A stretch of DNA of 42,440 bases from a virus: positions 1-42,440 of the IMG/VR virus record IMGVR_UViG_3300010389_000038; one strand, 5' to 3'. The translations under genes were made by a program, and so were the position numbers. This document shows positions 29,701 through 37,638 of the stretch, in pieces. Under the pieces are notes generated by a model. That model saw nothing but the letters and a program-made list of their open reading frames with translations, did not search any database and was not told where the DNA came from. Every line of letters begins with the position of its first letter. The first letter of the stretch is position 1.

Positions 29701-30429
29701 GTGCCAAATAATGGAGAAAACGTCGCCGTCTGGTGAGAGGTTGTGTTTGTCCATTGTTCCGTTGGGGTAACGGAATGGTGCTGTGTCTTTGATGCGGTTG
29801 TTGTTTTTGAAGCCGTCTGCAAAATACAGCGCAAATTTGCCGTTGGGGTAGTCCTTAAGTAGGGTGTCGCCGATGGCAAAACCTTCGAAGTCTGGTTCGG
29901 TTTCAAGGCGGCCATGGCTAAAGAGCATGATTGCTCGAAGCTCTTGGTAGGCTTTGCGGCTGAGAAGTTGTGACCACAGCAGCGTTGAATTGACTCGAAC
30001 ACCTTGGCGGCTGAACACCAGGGGGATTGTCGATCCAATCGTTGCTAGTTCTTGGAGCGAACCAAAGCTGGTCTGGGGAGTAAACCTGGAGCGGCCTGTA
30101 GAGTCGTCGGTTTTTAAACTAAGTTGTTTTTGGCTGTCTTGCGCTTTGGGCTTTGGCGCAAGCAGAACACTGACTGCAGTCAGCGCAATGCCAATTGCAA
30201 TTGTTATTAAATATGGCGTTGCAGGACCATTTTGAACATCTGGTAAATGCTCATAATGTTCACTACGTGTGCCGTTGTACGCTTCAGCTTGGTCTACAAA
30301 AAACCAGTATTCGTCTTCAGTTAAACCAACGGCGTTGCAGAGGTCTACTTCGTACTGGAGTAGAACGCGACGACCGGCAGGTTTTCTGTGGGGGACCATG
30401 TCACCGCCGACCCGACGAAACTCAGACAT
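26767..30429 (-). CDS. Tail tip / central fibre protein, J-like (1220 aa)
   Basis: Probable host-contact baseplate hub. Size and position after the tape measure and two small tail proteins match lambda gpJ-type proteins. A hydrophobic segment lies at about residues 72-92 (YLITIAIGIALTAVSVLLAP), often seen in this family, followed by the conserved-looking ATIGSTIPLVFSRQGVRVNS. A second half (EFIFQNAAYNLLDFTIRGGR, YRQDVENGFPEVRSVTVTAL) resembles the hub region. The first ATG (30429) overlaps the preceding gene by 85 nt. ATG 30399 is an alternative start with a better upstream spacing. Confidence 0.8.
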   Translation of the reverse strand: MSEFRRVGGDMVPHRKPAGRRVLLQYEVDLCNAVGLTEDEYWFFVDQAEAYNGTRSEHYEHLPDVQNGPATPYLITIAIGIALTAVSVLLAPKPKAQDSQKQLSLKTDDSTGRSRFTPQTSFGSLQELATIGSTIPLVFSRQGVRVNSTLLWSQLLSRKAYQELRAIMLFSHGRLETEPDFEGFAIGDTLLKDYPNGKFALYFADGFKNNNRIKDTAPFRYPNGTMDKHNLSPDGDVFSIIWHEGLKKTQWEKYFSGARTPSSQTEFGVYSPFPNGMRYKVNYELVLVQSSLSKEPKEAARAKKDKVKADFPVYAALTSRNNSNRTFEYKIAEDTVDDDAYGTWGTEDVRQSIDRRRIDIDEALSVGEQYTIGACLAKCTSGRDRLWEPGTDKTYTFKVSEYFDGDSLDAAMQTVEIEGIADTNYPYEKPTLLRASVGAVTNNRACDATEIGLKSIVWRKINGFPNVNTEPSSKTIEKFEKENGNISLGGMSKYVTRLSFFILQARRIGDDKWVSINDKKVFCVRGQSPREQFNYIRIYPPGRDQYEYRFVPVGGNYVLKYYSSSSGRGVLLMDGTSTDQFSHNGYRVFYSGKKITLSNVYTENPEWFRGKPPEVKPGQVTDVSPTSYHTPPSEYQWVAKETRYDGSNYYIERVDNSGKVTGVEKYWNGGPVKDSKNTRYVNGDKESNGRNTIRYEITEQKWERATLPPTKRGSLSPTDGSGSGLSLNYSYWQVSGGRDAAIWSVRNGGQDYKVGDQLRFQIPGYSNRFTIKVDGIEQQFEDGKNLNPRNAIADYYMYDAEEGSHFNGPEHSIAYVNELQKTETPATYANLAIAGIRLASGKEWSSFGEFSAYIKKGIQIDRLNPDAVNSGYITGNSASDCFPEIAHALLTDPTFGAGGTVGKDQVDTWEMAKAAQFCKANGFFWNGVISEPQNLREFIFQNAAYNLLDFTIRGGRFSLAPSVPYKTNYEIDFNQKVKAKALFTDGNIRKMQVSFLTPEERQMFRATVLYRQDVENGFPEVRSVTVTALTDANGKEIRQEELDKLPEETFDLSGFCASRTHSIRFAKYALLVRKHVSHGIKFETTPQAAMGLEPGEYFRVVSEATHTSRFNTGSIAPDGTVFARTALADGNYSVFHWEPGKTTVQESTMTVKSGKAKQAKFFGTVFSIKNTTTTNRMYKVETLSYAEEGLVELSGSEVPLDDQGRLRILEWGNADFSIRG

Positions 30430-30716
30430 CCCTCTTCGAAATAAACAGCCATGCCATAACCTTCATCAGCTCGGCATAGCGCGACTGTTCCTATTGTAGG
30501 TTTCTCGACTTTGGTGCCCCAACGCTCCAGCTCTTCGCGAAAGACTGAGTAGTCCTTGCGGCGTAACCTTCTGTACCAATCGCGTGTTGGTTCTGTGCTC
30601 TCGATGCCGTAGTACGCCAGGACTGTTCGTGCTAAAGACAGGCAATCGGCAGTTCCGTGCTTTACTGGGTCGCTGCCCAGTCGGTACTTCATTCCGATCA
30701 GCTTGTAAGGGTTCAA
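30345..30716 (-). CDS. Tail assembly protein, NlpC/P60-like but degenerate (123 aa)
   Basis: Position between a gpL-like gene and the J-like gene corresponds to lambda gpK, whose NlpC/P60 domain processes peptidoglycan or acts in tail-tip assembly. MKYRLGSDPVKHGTADCLSL carries the expected Cys near residue 25 in a GTADC context. The His expected in the following strand is missing (GYGMAVYFEEGCLSF), so catalysis is doubtful and a structural role is likely. Confidence 0.6.
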   Translation of the reverse strand: MNPYKLIGMKYRLGSDPVKHGTADCLSLARTVLAYYGIESTEPTRDWYRRLRRKDYSVFREELERWGTKVEKPTIGTVALCRADEGYGMAVYFEEGCLSFVGSAVTWSPTENLPVVAFYSSTK

Positions 30717-31225
30717 CTGTTCTGGATTTGAGCACTTACAGGTAACGCACCAACCTGCTCGGTCGTTAAAACTGCGTGGGGTGCCGATACGCCGACTGCG
30801 TCAATACTGCTGCTCAACGTAATTTCGATGACTTCTGGGTCGTAGACCATACTTGCGGCAATCCAGTGCTCTGATGTGAGTTCGCGTTTTACCGTGAAAG
30901 TGCTGGGGTCCATGACGCAGGTCGTTGCTTGCACGTTCCAGCGAGTAGTGATGGCCTCGTAGGCGTGATCCATGCTGATTCGGTTGTTTGCCAGGACCAG
31001 CTGAGCTTCCATGTTGTCGCCAGTTCTGTTTTTTGCCGCTCCTTGGTAAATAAAGGACAGGTACTTGTAGCTGTAGTCAATAGCTGGTACAAGAACCCTG
31101 GCGTCTGGGTTTGTGTCTCCTTTTGAGATAGTCGTTCCTGGTTGGCTGTTTTGAAAGCGGTGCATAACACGGTTATCTGCATTCCGCACAACAATGAAAG
31201 TTGTGATGCCGACGAGTGTGCTCAT
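30713..31225 (-). CDS. Minor tail protein, gpL-like position (170 aa)
   Basis: The segment RISMDHAYEAITTRWNVQATT and the following ELTSEHWIAASMVYDPEVIE resemble a common phage minor tail protein family (I recall DUF1833-like). It lies directly after the tape measure and before the K-like gene, as expected for a tail-tip component. Ends overlap both neighbours by 4 nt. Confidence 0.62.
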   Translation of the reverse strand: MSTLVGITTFIVVRNADNRVMHRFQNSQPGTTISKGDTNPDARVLVPAIDYSYKYLSFIYQGAAKNRTGDNMEAQLVLANNRISMDHAYEAITTRWNVQATTCVMDPSTFTVKRELTSEHWIAASMVYDPEVIEITLSSSIDAVGVSAPHAVLTTEQVGALPVSAQIQNS

Positions 31226-34200
31226 AATCCAACCCTCGCACGGTTAGAGCGCGAATTCCTCATTGACTTGAACGTACCAGCCTCACCCATCTTTGCGCCG
31301 TCCTTGGCGGCTTTACTCATTCCGGCGCGGAACTGCTCTTCGGTGACGAAGTTCATTCCGTTGATCGAGGTCACGTTGTAGTTGACGTTGAGGGATCCGC
31401 CGCCACCGCCTGATCCGCCAGCGCGATAACGATCCATCGCTTCGGATGTGTTGCTGTGGACGTAGCCGGATTGGTTGCCCGTGGTGAGCAATTCAGGGCC
31501 TCGTTCGCCAACTAAGTAGGTGCTGTTTGGTCTAACTGGACCGCCGTTGGCTCTACCTGCAAATGCACCGATAGATGCCGCTTGTGAACCAAGGTCGCCG
31601 CCTGTCAAAATTCCCAAGGCTTTCATGACCAGTGCTTTGGCGATCATTTGGGTGGCCATGTCGATAAAAGCTTTGCCAATGTTGGCGAACATCGTGCTCA
31701 TTGCCTCTTCGACGGTTGTCGTTCCAGTGATTACGCCTGTGATGGCAGAGGACATCGCATTTGACATCTCGCTGATGACTGTGTTTGACATGTTGATAAT
31801 TTGTGCATTTACGTCGTTTATTTCGTCTCTTAGTTGGCCTATGTACTGCTGGAGTTCCAGGGACTTTTTCAGCGCGTCTGAATCCAGTACGTCTTGCTGT
31901 CTGGATTGCACATTTTGAGTAACTTTGTTTCTTTGTCCCAGTAAAAGTTCGCGGAATGTGTCGAACTCTTTTCCTTTGGGAAGAGCATCAATTACTTTAT
32001 CAATAGCAGTGGCAACTTGTTCTGCCTCAAAAGCTACTTGGGCTAGTTCCTCAGCCATTGCTGGAGATACACCCTTCTCTAGCTCAATGCGAGTTAGCTC
32101 TAGCATCCTGTTTTGAACTGCTAGAGCTTCAGTGGATTCCCTTACTTTTCCTGCGTAGTTTTGTAATATGCCGTTTAAAGTTTGGATTAGACCTGCATCG
32201 GCTGTTTCTAGTGCTTGCTTTTCTTTGATTGCAGCAATCTGTTTATCAAGCTGTTTTAGTAGGTTTTCGGTTGCGGTTTGTTGGGCTGAAATGTCTTGAG
32301 CGGCTACAGCACCCGGACCAGCAGCTATACCCGTTACCTCGGTAGCCTGCGGAATTGTTTGCTCAAAATTACTAAATTCTGCCCTCATTGAGGACAAAGC
32401 GCTGTTTAGAGCAGTAATTGTGCTGTCGACTTTGGCGATTCCAATGTCCAGCTCTTCAATTTTCTCTTTAGTGCGCTGAATATCACGTACGCCGCCGGTA
32501 GCCCGGCCTCTTCTGTCAAATTCGCCGCCGGTTCTTCCTTTTTTCTCTGCTTCTAAAGCTGCTTTTTGTGCCTTTGCTTGTTCTAGCGTTGCTTTAAGTA
32601 TGGTCTGTGCTTGGAAAGCAGCAACGCCTGACTCGAAAACTGCGATGGAACGCCGCTTTTCGAGGACTTTTTGACGTAAAGCTTCGACTCTGGCTGCGGT
32701 GTCTTCATTAAAACGTGCGATTGCTCGGGCGTTGTCGAGCTTCAGTCTTTCAATCTTTACAGCCGCCTCCTGGGCTTTTAGCTGGATTTCTTTCTCTGAG
32801 ATGACACGGTCTTCTTGTGCAGCTTGGACCTGCAGCTTGTACTTCTCAACCGCGTCGGCAATTTGAGCACCAATACCTGCTTGTGGGTCGCCGGAAATGG
32901 AAGCGGCAAGATTTCTGTAGGTGGCCTGCAGTTCTTGTGCAGTGGCACGTCGCTGCTGGTTGAACTTCGTGAGTTGTTTTTCAAAATTAAGTTCTGCCTT
33001 GCGCTGTTTGAATTGCAAATCCTGAAGTGCTCTTTCGTTCTTAAGTCGTTGGTCAAAAATCTTACGTTCCACGCTGAGCGCAATAAGCTCGCGTTGCTTT
33101 TCGATGTCGAGGTTGAATTTTGCTATCTCTTTGTTTTGCTGGATTCTTCTGTCTGCGAGCCGGTTGATGGCTGCCAGCTCGATCGCTTCTCTGTCTTTAA
33201 TACCTTTTTGTTGAATCTGCTGGATTTGTCTTTCGATGTTTGCTCTTTCTTCTGCAGTGCGACCTTGGCCTAGGCGCTTCCGTGCTTCAGCAACTTCCTT
33301 CTCACTTGCAGCAATAGATTGAAGAATTTTTTGTTGAGTATCTAAGGCTGCTTTTTGTTCTGAGGTGAGCCCCACAGAGTCCCTCAAAATTTGATTTGAG
33401 GCTTCTTGGGTTTTTAAGTTTCTTTCTAGAGTGTCTGATTCTTTGAGCAGTTCTACCTGACGCTTTTGGTACTCTTCAGAACCTTTAAGGGCTGCTTCAG
33501 TTAAAGCATCGCCAATGCCGCCGATTTTTCCAATTTGACCGACTAGGGAGAGCAGCGCGTTAAAACCTACGGCTATAGCCTGCACAGCTCTTAGTGCAGC
33601 AGTCAATGCTTGGATAAACGGTGCGGCGATTACGCCAACGAGAGTACTGACGGAACTAAGGACACCTTTCCAAGCTTTTTGTAGTTCCGAAAGGCTGCCG
33701 GAAACTAGTTGACCCAGCTTTCCTTCAAGGTCGCCGGTTTGTTTGGCTGCTTCTTGGATGGCTAGTTTTTGTGCGTCTTCCCCACGCCCCACGGCAGTAA
33801 GGGCCTCTACCTGCCTTTCGAGACTTGCGGTGACTTCGATGCCAGCTTCTCGTAGGCCCTCCATATTTGAGGTTGCCAGAGATAAAGCATCCGCAAGGTC
33901 TGCTGCTCGTACGACTGCCGTATCAAGGAAATCCCCAATCGCGGTGCCTGCCAAAGAACCAGCAAATCCGCCGATTCCTAGTGCTTCACCAAGTGCTCCA
34001 CCGATTGCACCGCCCGCTGCGGCTCCTGGGCCTTGACCGAACAACAGCGGGAACGCTCCACCGATAATTGCGGAGCCTTTTTGTTTGCTGGTGAGTGCTT
34101 GCTGTTTCTTAAGTTCTTTACTCTTTTCCCTCAAGAGTGCGATCTCTCTGTTCAGACTGGCGAGAGCTTCTTTAGCGTCAGTTAATCGTGCAGTACCAGC

Positions 34201-34764
34201 AAGGTTTTCCGCTCTAGTAAGTTTTTTGCGTGCTCTTGCTACGCTCAGTCCTTGTTCAGCAAATGCATTTATCTCTTTTTGCCTTCTAGATACTTCAGAC
34301 TTGTTTTTATTTATCTGAGCTTCTTGGTTTGCAATTTTTCGGTTCGCTTCGACTATACGTCCCACTTCTGTGGCGACAGCCTGAACACCTTCTATATCTC
34401 CTGCACCTTTAAAAACATCAAAAGCAGCTTGAAGTTCATCTAATGCTTTTCTATCTTCGGCTTTACCAACACCGATGTTATTAGCTTCTTTAAGCCTTCT
34501 TCCATACAACCTAACAGCAGCATTGAGCTTAATCTGTTGAATCAGCTGTCTTCGCGTAGCTTTTGTAGCGTTACTAGCTTCGTCTACAAACTCTTTTGCG
34601 CCATCTACTGCTTCTTTAATTGCTTCCTGCTGAGCTACGTTAAGTTTGCCTTGTTTATTTATTTTATTGATTTTATTTTCAAGGTCGTTTAGCTGTTTTT
34701 CAAGTTTCTTTAAACGGTCCGTGCCAGCGACAAGCAGATCGATCTTAGCCTGATAGCTTGCCAC
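31222..34764 (-). CDS. Tail tape measure protein (1180 aa)
   Basis: Sets tail length and is ejected with DNA. Largest mostly helical protein of the tail cluster, with long coiled-coil stretches (LKKLEKQLNDLENKINKINK at the start; repeated ELKKQ/RRQKEIN-type segments), a hydrophobic Gly-rich region near residues 240-290 (GGAFPLLFGQGPGAAAGGAI) and another near the C-terminus. The C-terminal FVTEEQFRAGMSKAAKDGAK segment is typical of tape measures. It follows the G/GT chaperones, as in other siphoviruses. Confidence 0.9.
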   Translation of the reverse strand: MASYQAKIDLLVAGTDRLKKLEKQLNDLENKINKINKQGKLNVAQQEAIKEAVDGAKEFVDEASNATKATRRQLIQQIKLNAAVRLYGRRLKEANNIGVGKAEDRKALDELQAAFDVFKGAGDIEGVQAVATEVGRIVEANRKIANQEAQINKNKSEVSRRQKEINAFAEQGLSVARARKKLTRAENLAGTARLTDAKEALASLNREIALLREKSKELKKQQALTSKQKGSAIIGGAFPLLFGQGPGAAAGGAIGGALGEALGIGGFAGSLAGTAIGDFLDTAVVRAADLADALSLATSNMEGLREAGIEVTASLERQVEALTAVGRGEDAQKLAIQEAAKQTGDLEGKLGQLVSGSLSELQKAWKGVLSSVSTLVGVIAAPFIQALTAALRAVQAIAVGFNALLSLVGQIGKIGGIGDALTEAALKGSEEYQKRQVELLKESDTLERNLKTQEASNQILRDSVGLTSEQKAALDTQQKILQSIAASEKEVAEARKRLGQGRTAEERANIERQIQQIQQKGIKDREAIELAAINRLADRRIQQNKEIAKFNLDIEKQRELIALSVERKIFDQRLKNERALQDLQFKQRKAELNFEKQLTKFNQQRRATAQELQATYRNLAASISGDPQAGIGAQIADAVEKYKLQVQAAQEDRVISEKEIQLKAQEAAVKIERLKLDNARAIARFNEDTAARVEALRQKVLEKRRSIAVFESGVAAFQAQTILKATLEQAKAQKAALEAEKKGRTGGEFDRRGRATGGVRDIQRTKEKIEELDIGIAKVDSTITALNSALSSMRAEFSNFEQTIPQATEVTGIAAGPGAVAAQDISAQQTATENLLKQLDKQIAAIKEKQALETADAGLIQTLNGILQNYAGKVRESTEALAVQNRMLELTRIELEKGVSPAMAEELAQVAFEAEQVATAIDKVIDALPKGKEFDTFRELLLGQRNKVTQNVQSRQQDVLDSDALKKSLELQQYIGQLRDEINDVNAQIINMSNTVISEMSNAMSSAITGVITGTTTVEEAMSTMFANIGKAFIDMATQMIAKALVMKALGILTGGDLGSQAASIGAFAGRANGGPVRPNSTYLVGERGPELLTTGNQSGYVHSNTSEAMDRYRAGGSGGGGGSLNVNYNVTSINGMNFVTEEQFRAGMSKAAKDGAKMGEAGTFKSMRNSRSNRARVGL

Positions 34765-34790
34765 GAGCTGCTTACGTCTGTTTTTCTACT

Positions 34791-35326
34791 TTAGCGGCGG
34801 CGGCGCTTTGCTTTCTCCATTGCCTTCTCTTGGTCCTCATTAAGGATGTGGAAGTAGGCGCTCCAGCCGATGAGTTCTTCTGGGGTCATCGTTGCAGAAA
34901 CTTGCGAGACGCTCATGCCCAGTTCTTTGGCAACGCCAAATTTGAGCATGAGCCAGTTGTCTTTGCGTAGCTGGGCGCTCAGGATTTTGGGTCCAGTTCT
35001 TCAGACTCTTCGTCGGTCAAAACCGCAAGCATTAGAGTTTGGAGATCCTTGTCTTTGACCTCGTGCTTCAGCACGTCAATCTCACCAGCACTGAACAGCT
35101 TGTTGCCGTTTTCGTCTTGGGCTTTGCCAATCAAAAGCTGGAGTGCGAAGGCGTTGGCGTCTTCAGACTTCGCATTCTTTTGAGCACGCTCACGCTCGGC
35201 CATGGTCAGCGGCGTCACGTACATCTCGAAGATCGTTCCATCCGAGAGTTCGACTTTCTTTTTGACTGGTTCGAGATTGGCTGCTTTGCGAAGCTTGTCG
35301 ATTGCACGCAGAGTTGAGGCGGGCAT
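34791..35326 (-). CDS. Tail assembly chaperone fusion GT via -1 frameshift (178 aa)
   Basis: The first 114 residues are those of the G-like protein. At CCCAAAA (34985-34991) a -1 shift continues into a second frame: ILSAQLRKDNWLMLKFGVAK, then MTPEELIGWSAYFHILNEDQ, ending in KAKRRRR at a TAA (34791-34793). The second frame has no good start codon of its own at the junction, and the fused product sits just before the tape measure. This is the conserved G/GT arrangement of siphoviruses, in which the minor frameshift product bridges the tape measure and tail tube protein. Confidence 0.85.
34979..35326 (-). CDS. Tail assembly chaperone, G-like (115 aa)
   Basis: Major product of the frameshift gene. 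Helical, charged protein (TLRAIDKLRKAANLEPVKKK, MYVTPLTMAERERAQKNAKS) ending EELDPKS. Position between the major tail protein and the tape measure defines it. It stops one codon after the slippery heptamer, so most ribosomes terminate here. Confidence 0.83.
   Translation of the reverse strand: MPASTLRAIDKLRKAANLEPVKKKVELSDGTIFEMYVTPLTMAERERAQKNAKSEDANAFALQLLIGKAQDENGNKLFSAGEIDVLKHEVKDKDLQTLMLAVLTDEESEELDPKS
34985..34991 (-). other. -1 programmed frameshift site
   Basis: On the - strand C-CCA-AAA in the zero frame of the G gene is an X XXY YYZ heptamer. The zero-frame stop TGA follows one codon later. No strong downstream hairpin is evident; only a weak CCAG...CTGG pairing lies 12-40 nt downstream. 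Confidence 0.85.
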
Positions 35327-35366
35327 TTGATCTGTTGTTGTATGGCATTAGTGTAGCGGTCAAACA

Positions 35367-35394
35367 TTAAAAAGCCCCGGCGGATAACCGGGGC
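35367..35394 (-). terminator. Terminator after the major tail protein
   Basis: GCCCCGG and CCGGGGC, a 7-bp stem with a 7-nt loop, followed on the - strand by TTTTTAAT. It would limit read-through from the abundant major tail protein into the chaperone and tape measure genes. Confidence 0.9.
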
Positions 35395-35420
35395 CAGTGA
35401 TTTTATTGGGTTGTACCTTA

Positions 35421-36191
35421 TCAGGACTTAGCGAAGTCGAAAGTCGGGGTGGTGGTTGGGCGGAAGTTGATTTCCACAGCCTGGGCGTCATCAGGGTTGA
35501 TGGACAGGTTGGCGGAAGTCAGGTTTGCTTCGAATTCGATCGAGCGTGACTTGGTGTCGTCAACCGAACCACTGGTGAACACTTGGTCGGTGTAGAGCTT
35601 GAACTTGGCGCCGGTTTGGATACGCTGCAGCACGTCTTCGATCATCCGGTTGCCCAGAGAATCGTCGGTGTCGGTGAAGTAAACAGTGGCACTACCTGAA
35701 CCGTCGGCGAAACCAGCGATGAAGGTTTTGAACGGCACGTACTGACCAGGGGTCTTACCGATCGTGGTCACATCGATCTCGTCACGAGTGATCTCAAAAG
35801 ACCATTCACGAACCTGTGAAACGTTGGTGAATGAGTCGTACTCAACTTGAAACTTGTTTGGTGCGGTTGCGGTTCCTACGTCGGTGATCGTGATGGTTGA
35901 ACCACCGGATGTGGCGGAGACTTGCATAACACCGGTGCTTGCGGTGTAAGCAATCACGTAGTAGGTCGTACCAGCGGTGATACCGGCGGGAAGAGTACCG
36001 GTGCCGCTGCCGCCGGTCGTGGTGTTGACGACACTAAATGAGACAGGATCGCCAACCTTAAAGTTGAGGTACGGGGCGACGGTGATGTCATCACCAGTGG
36101 TGTCAACATCGGTAGTGGCGAACTGGCCAAGGGTGCCAGCAGGTTTGTAATAGAGGGCACCGGAAGTGCCGGACAGAACGGTAGCGGCCAT
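35421..36191 (-). CDS. Major tail (tube) protein with inserted beta domain (256 aa)
   Basis: Forms the tail tube. The C-terminal half has the tube-protein pattern: VREWSFEITRDEIDVTTIGK, FIAGFADGSGSATVYFTDTD, and the end NLSINPDDAQAVEINFRPTT. Residues about 30-115 form an extra domain (NFKVGDPVSFSVVNTTTGG, LPAGITAGTTYYVIAYTAST) of a type that recurs in phage structural proteins, probably an exposed decoration. It is followed by a strong terminator, consistent with high separate expression. Confidence 0.85.
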   Translation of the reverse strand: MAATVLSGTSGALYYKPAGTLGQFATTDVDTTGDDITVAPYLNFKVGDPVSFSVVNTTTGGSGTGTLPAGITAGTTYYVIAYTASTGVMQVSATSGGSTITITDVGTATAPNKFQVEYDSFTNVSQVREWSFEITRDEIDVTTIGKTPGQYVPFKTFIAGFADGSGSATVYFTDTDDSLGNRMIEDVLQRIQTGAKFKLYTDQVFTSGSVDDTKSRSIEFEANLTSANLSINPDDAQAVEINFRPTTTPTFDFAKS

Positions 36192-36256
36192 GAAAGCACC
36201 GGAGAATGAGGTTTTCTGCGGGCACTGCCCGGCTTTTTACAGGATAGCTGGTTTAG

Positions 36257-36688
36257 TTATGGCAGTACAGTTGCGCGATATGTGGCTTGAATTGTGCTTA
36301 CAAAATGAGGTGACGTTTCATCTGCTGAAAATGATGGACCATCAATTTCTGTAAGCCGGAAAAAAGTTCCAGTAGCTGGTTTTGCTGCTGAATTAAGTGT
36401 CTCCATAACACCGACAGCTGTGGTCAAAAGTGTTTGGTTGCGGGCTGGACCTGAGCCTTTTTCCGTAAAAACACGAACCACGACAGCACCTTTTGCGTCG
36501 TCAAGGGTGCCTGTCAATGTGGTTTGGTTTGATAGACCAAAAGTTACGTTTACGCGAACATATTCAGTTGTGATGTTTTTTGGTGCGGCAGTGATGTTGT
36601 CGAAATAAACCGGTATTGCCGGAGACAGGTTGTTAAATGCCGTGAGTAACGGTTGCTCAATCGCTGCTCGGATTTTTTGGTAATCCAT
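36257..36688 (-). CDS. Putative tail terminator protein (143 aa)
   Basis: Position between a gp10-like protein and the major tail protein is that of the tail terminator (lambda gpU-type). IRAAIEQPLLTAFNNLSPAI then IPVYFDNITAAPKNITTEYV matches the usual helix-then-strand opening, and VRVFTEKGSGPARNQTLLTT is the expected strand-helix unit. Its ATG overlaps the preceding stop by 1 nt. Confidence 0.72.
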   Translation of the reverse strand: MDYQKIRAAIEQPLLTAFNNLSPAIPVYFDNITAAPKNITTEYVRVNVTFGLSNQTTLTGTLDDAKGAVVVRVFTEKGSGPARNQTLLTTAVGVMETLNSAAKPATGTFFRLTEIDGPSFSADETSPHFVSTIQATYRATVLP

Positions 36689-37260
36689 CAGCTAAAACCC
36701 TTCTTGCTGCCAAGAGGACCGTCTCTAAAACCAAGTTTAACGCCTTGGCCTAGGTCACGTTCCATGCCGCCGCCTCGGATGTAATTGTTGTACCAGTCCA
36801 GCTGTGCTGTGCTGACCGCTTTGCCACCTTTGGAGTTTTGAACTTGGCCCCTGAGATTGCCGGTACGTTTACCCCCCTCTACAACTGGTTTCTTCTTAAT
36901 TGGAGGGATGATCTCGCCGTTATCGTCTTTTTGGCTTCGAAATCTTCCTTCCTCTAAGTCAAGGGCTTGGGGCGCGTAATCCATGCCATTGACGATTTCG
37001 TAGTACGCACCAGGCTTTAAATCTTTTACCTTGGATTTAGGGACGTTTCTTAGGTCGTAGCGGTACTCTTTCCCACTGGAACGGTTTCCTCCTGGGGATT
37101 GGCCTGGTGGGAGCGCGTACCAAGCAGAAGAAAATTCGCCTGAGTAGGCGGGACCGCTTTCTACTAGGCCGTTCATGATCTCTACGGAAGCTTGGCGTAA
37201 GCCTTTTTTGACGCTTTCAGTAACGTCGGGAATCAAATCTTTAAACTTTTTTGCTGCCAT
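36688..37260 (-). CDS. HK97 gp10-like neck / tail-completion protein (190 aa)
   Basis: VKKGLRQASVEIMNGLVESG then PAYSGEFSSAWYALPPGQSP follows the gp10-like pattern: an amphipathic helix, then a Ser/Trp-containing loop. The C-terminus is basic and Gly-rich. Located between the head-tail stopper and tail terminator genes; overlaps each by 1 nt. Confidence 0.68.
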   Translation of the reverse strand: MAAKKFKDLIPDVTESVKKGLRQASVEIMNGLVESGPAYSGEFSSAWYALPPGQSPGGNRSSGKEYRYDLRNVPKSKVKDLKPGAYYEIVNGMDYAPQALDLEEGRFRSQKDDNGEIIPPIKKKPVVEGGKRTGNLRGQVQNSKGGKAVSTAQLDWYNNYIRGGGMERDLGQGVKLGFRDGPLGSKKGFS

Positions 37261-37637
37261 TACTGGGGCCTCGCGATGGCGGTGTGGAAAATGGCCTTGT
37301 CGCCGCGTTCCGTCACGATGTTGATCAGCTTGGCTTCGCGGGTTTCGCCTGCTTGCGTGTACTGGATCTTGTCGGCCTGTGTTGGGTAGTAGTCGCCAAG
37401 CTCCGACGCTCCAAACATAACCTTGAGGTCGGTGGTTTGGTACAGACCGTCGTATTCGCGGGGGTTGACGTTGGTGATCACGGCTTTGACCGTCACGTTG
37501 GTTTCGGTTTGGGTGATCGTTCCAGTGGTTGGGTTGTAGGTGCCGGGCAAGGTGACTTTGATGTAGGTGATGTCGCGGCCCCAGTCTGCAAGCAGAGTCC
37601 CTGGAATGTCGCCGAATATGTCGTCGATTAGTGCCAT
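37260..37637 (-). CDS. Putative head-tail stopper / connector (125 aa)
   Basis: Beta-barrel-like sequence: DITYIKVTLPGTYNPTTGTI, VTVKAVITNVNPREYDGLYQ, GDYYPTQADKIQYTQAGETR. This is the usual profile of small head-closure proteins in siphoviruses. The role is inferred from sequence profile and order. Confidence 0.68.
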   Translation of the reverse strand: MALIDDIFGDIPGTLLADWGRDITYIKVTLPGTYNPTTGTITQTETNVTVKAVITNVNPREYDGLYQTTDLKVMFGASELGDYYPTQADKIQYTQAGETREAKLINIVTERGDKAIFHTAIARPQ

Positions 37638-37638
37638 A

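Noticed and set aside
36218-36231. GCGGGCACTGCCCG shared with 39951-39964
   Set aside because: A 14-bp match is expected a few times by chance in a window this size, and the two sites have unrelated contexts; the 36219-36231 hairpin with its T-run points rightward between leftward genes and is not called as a terminator.
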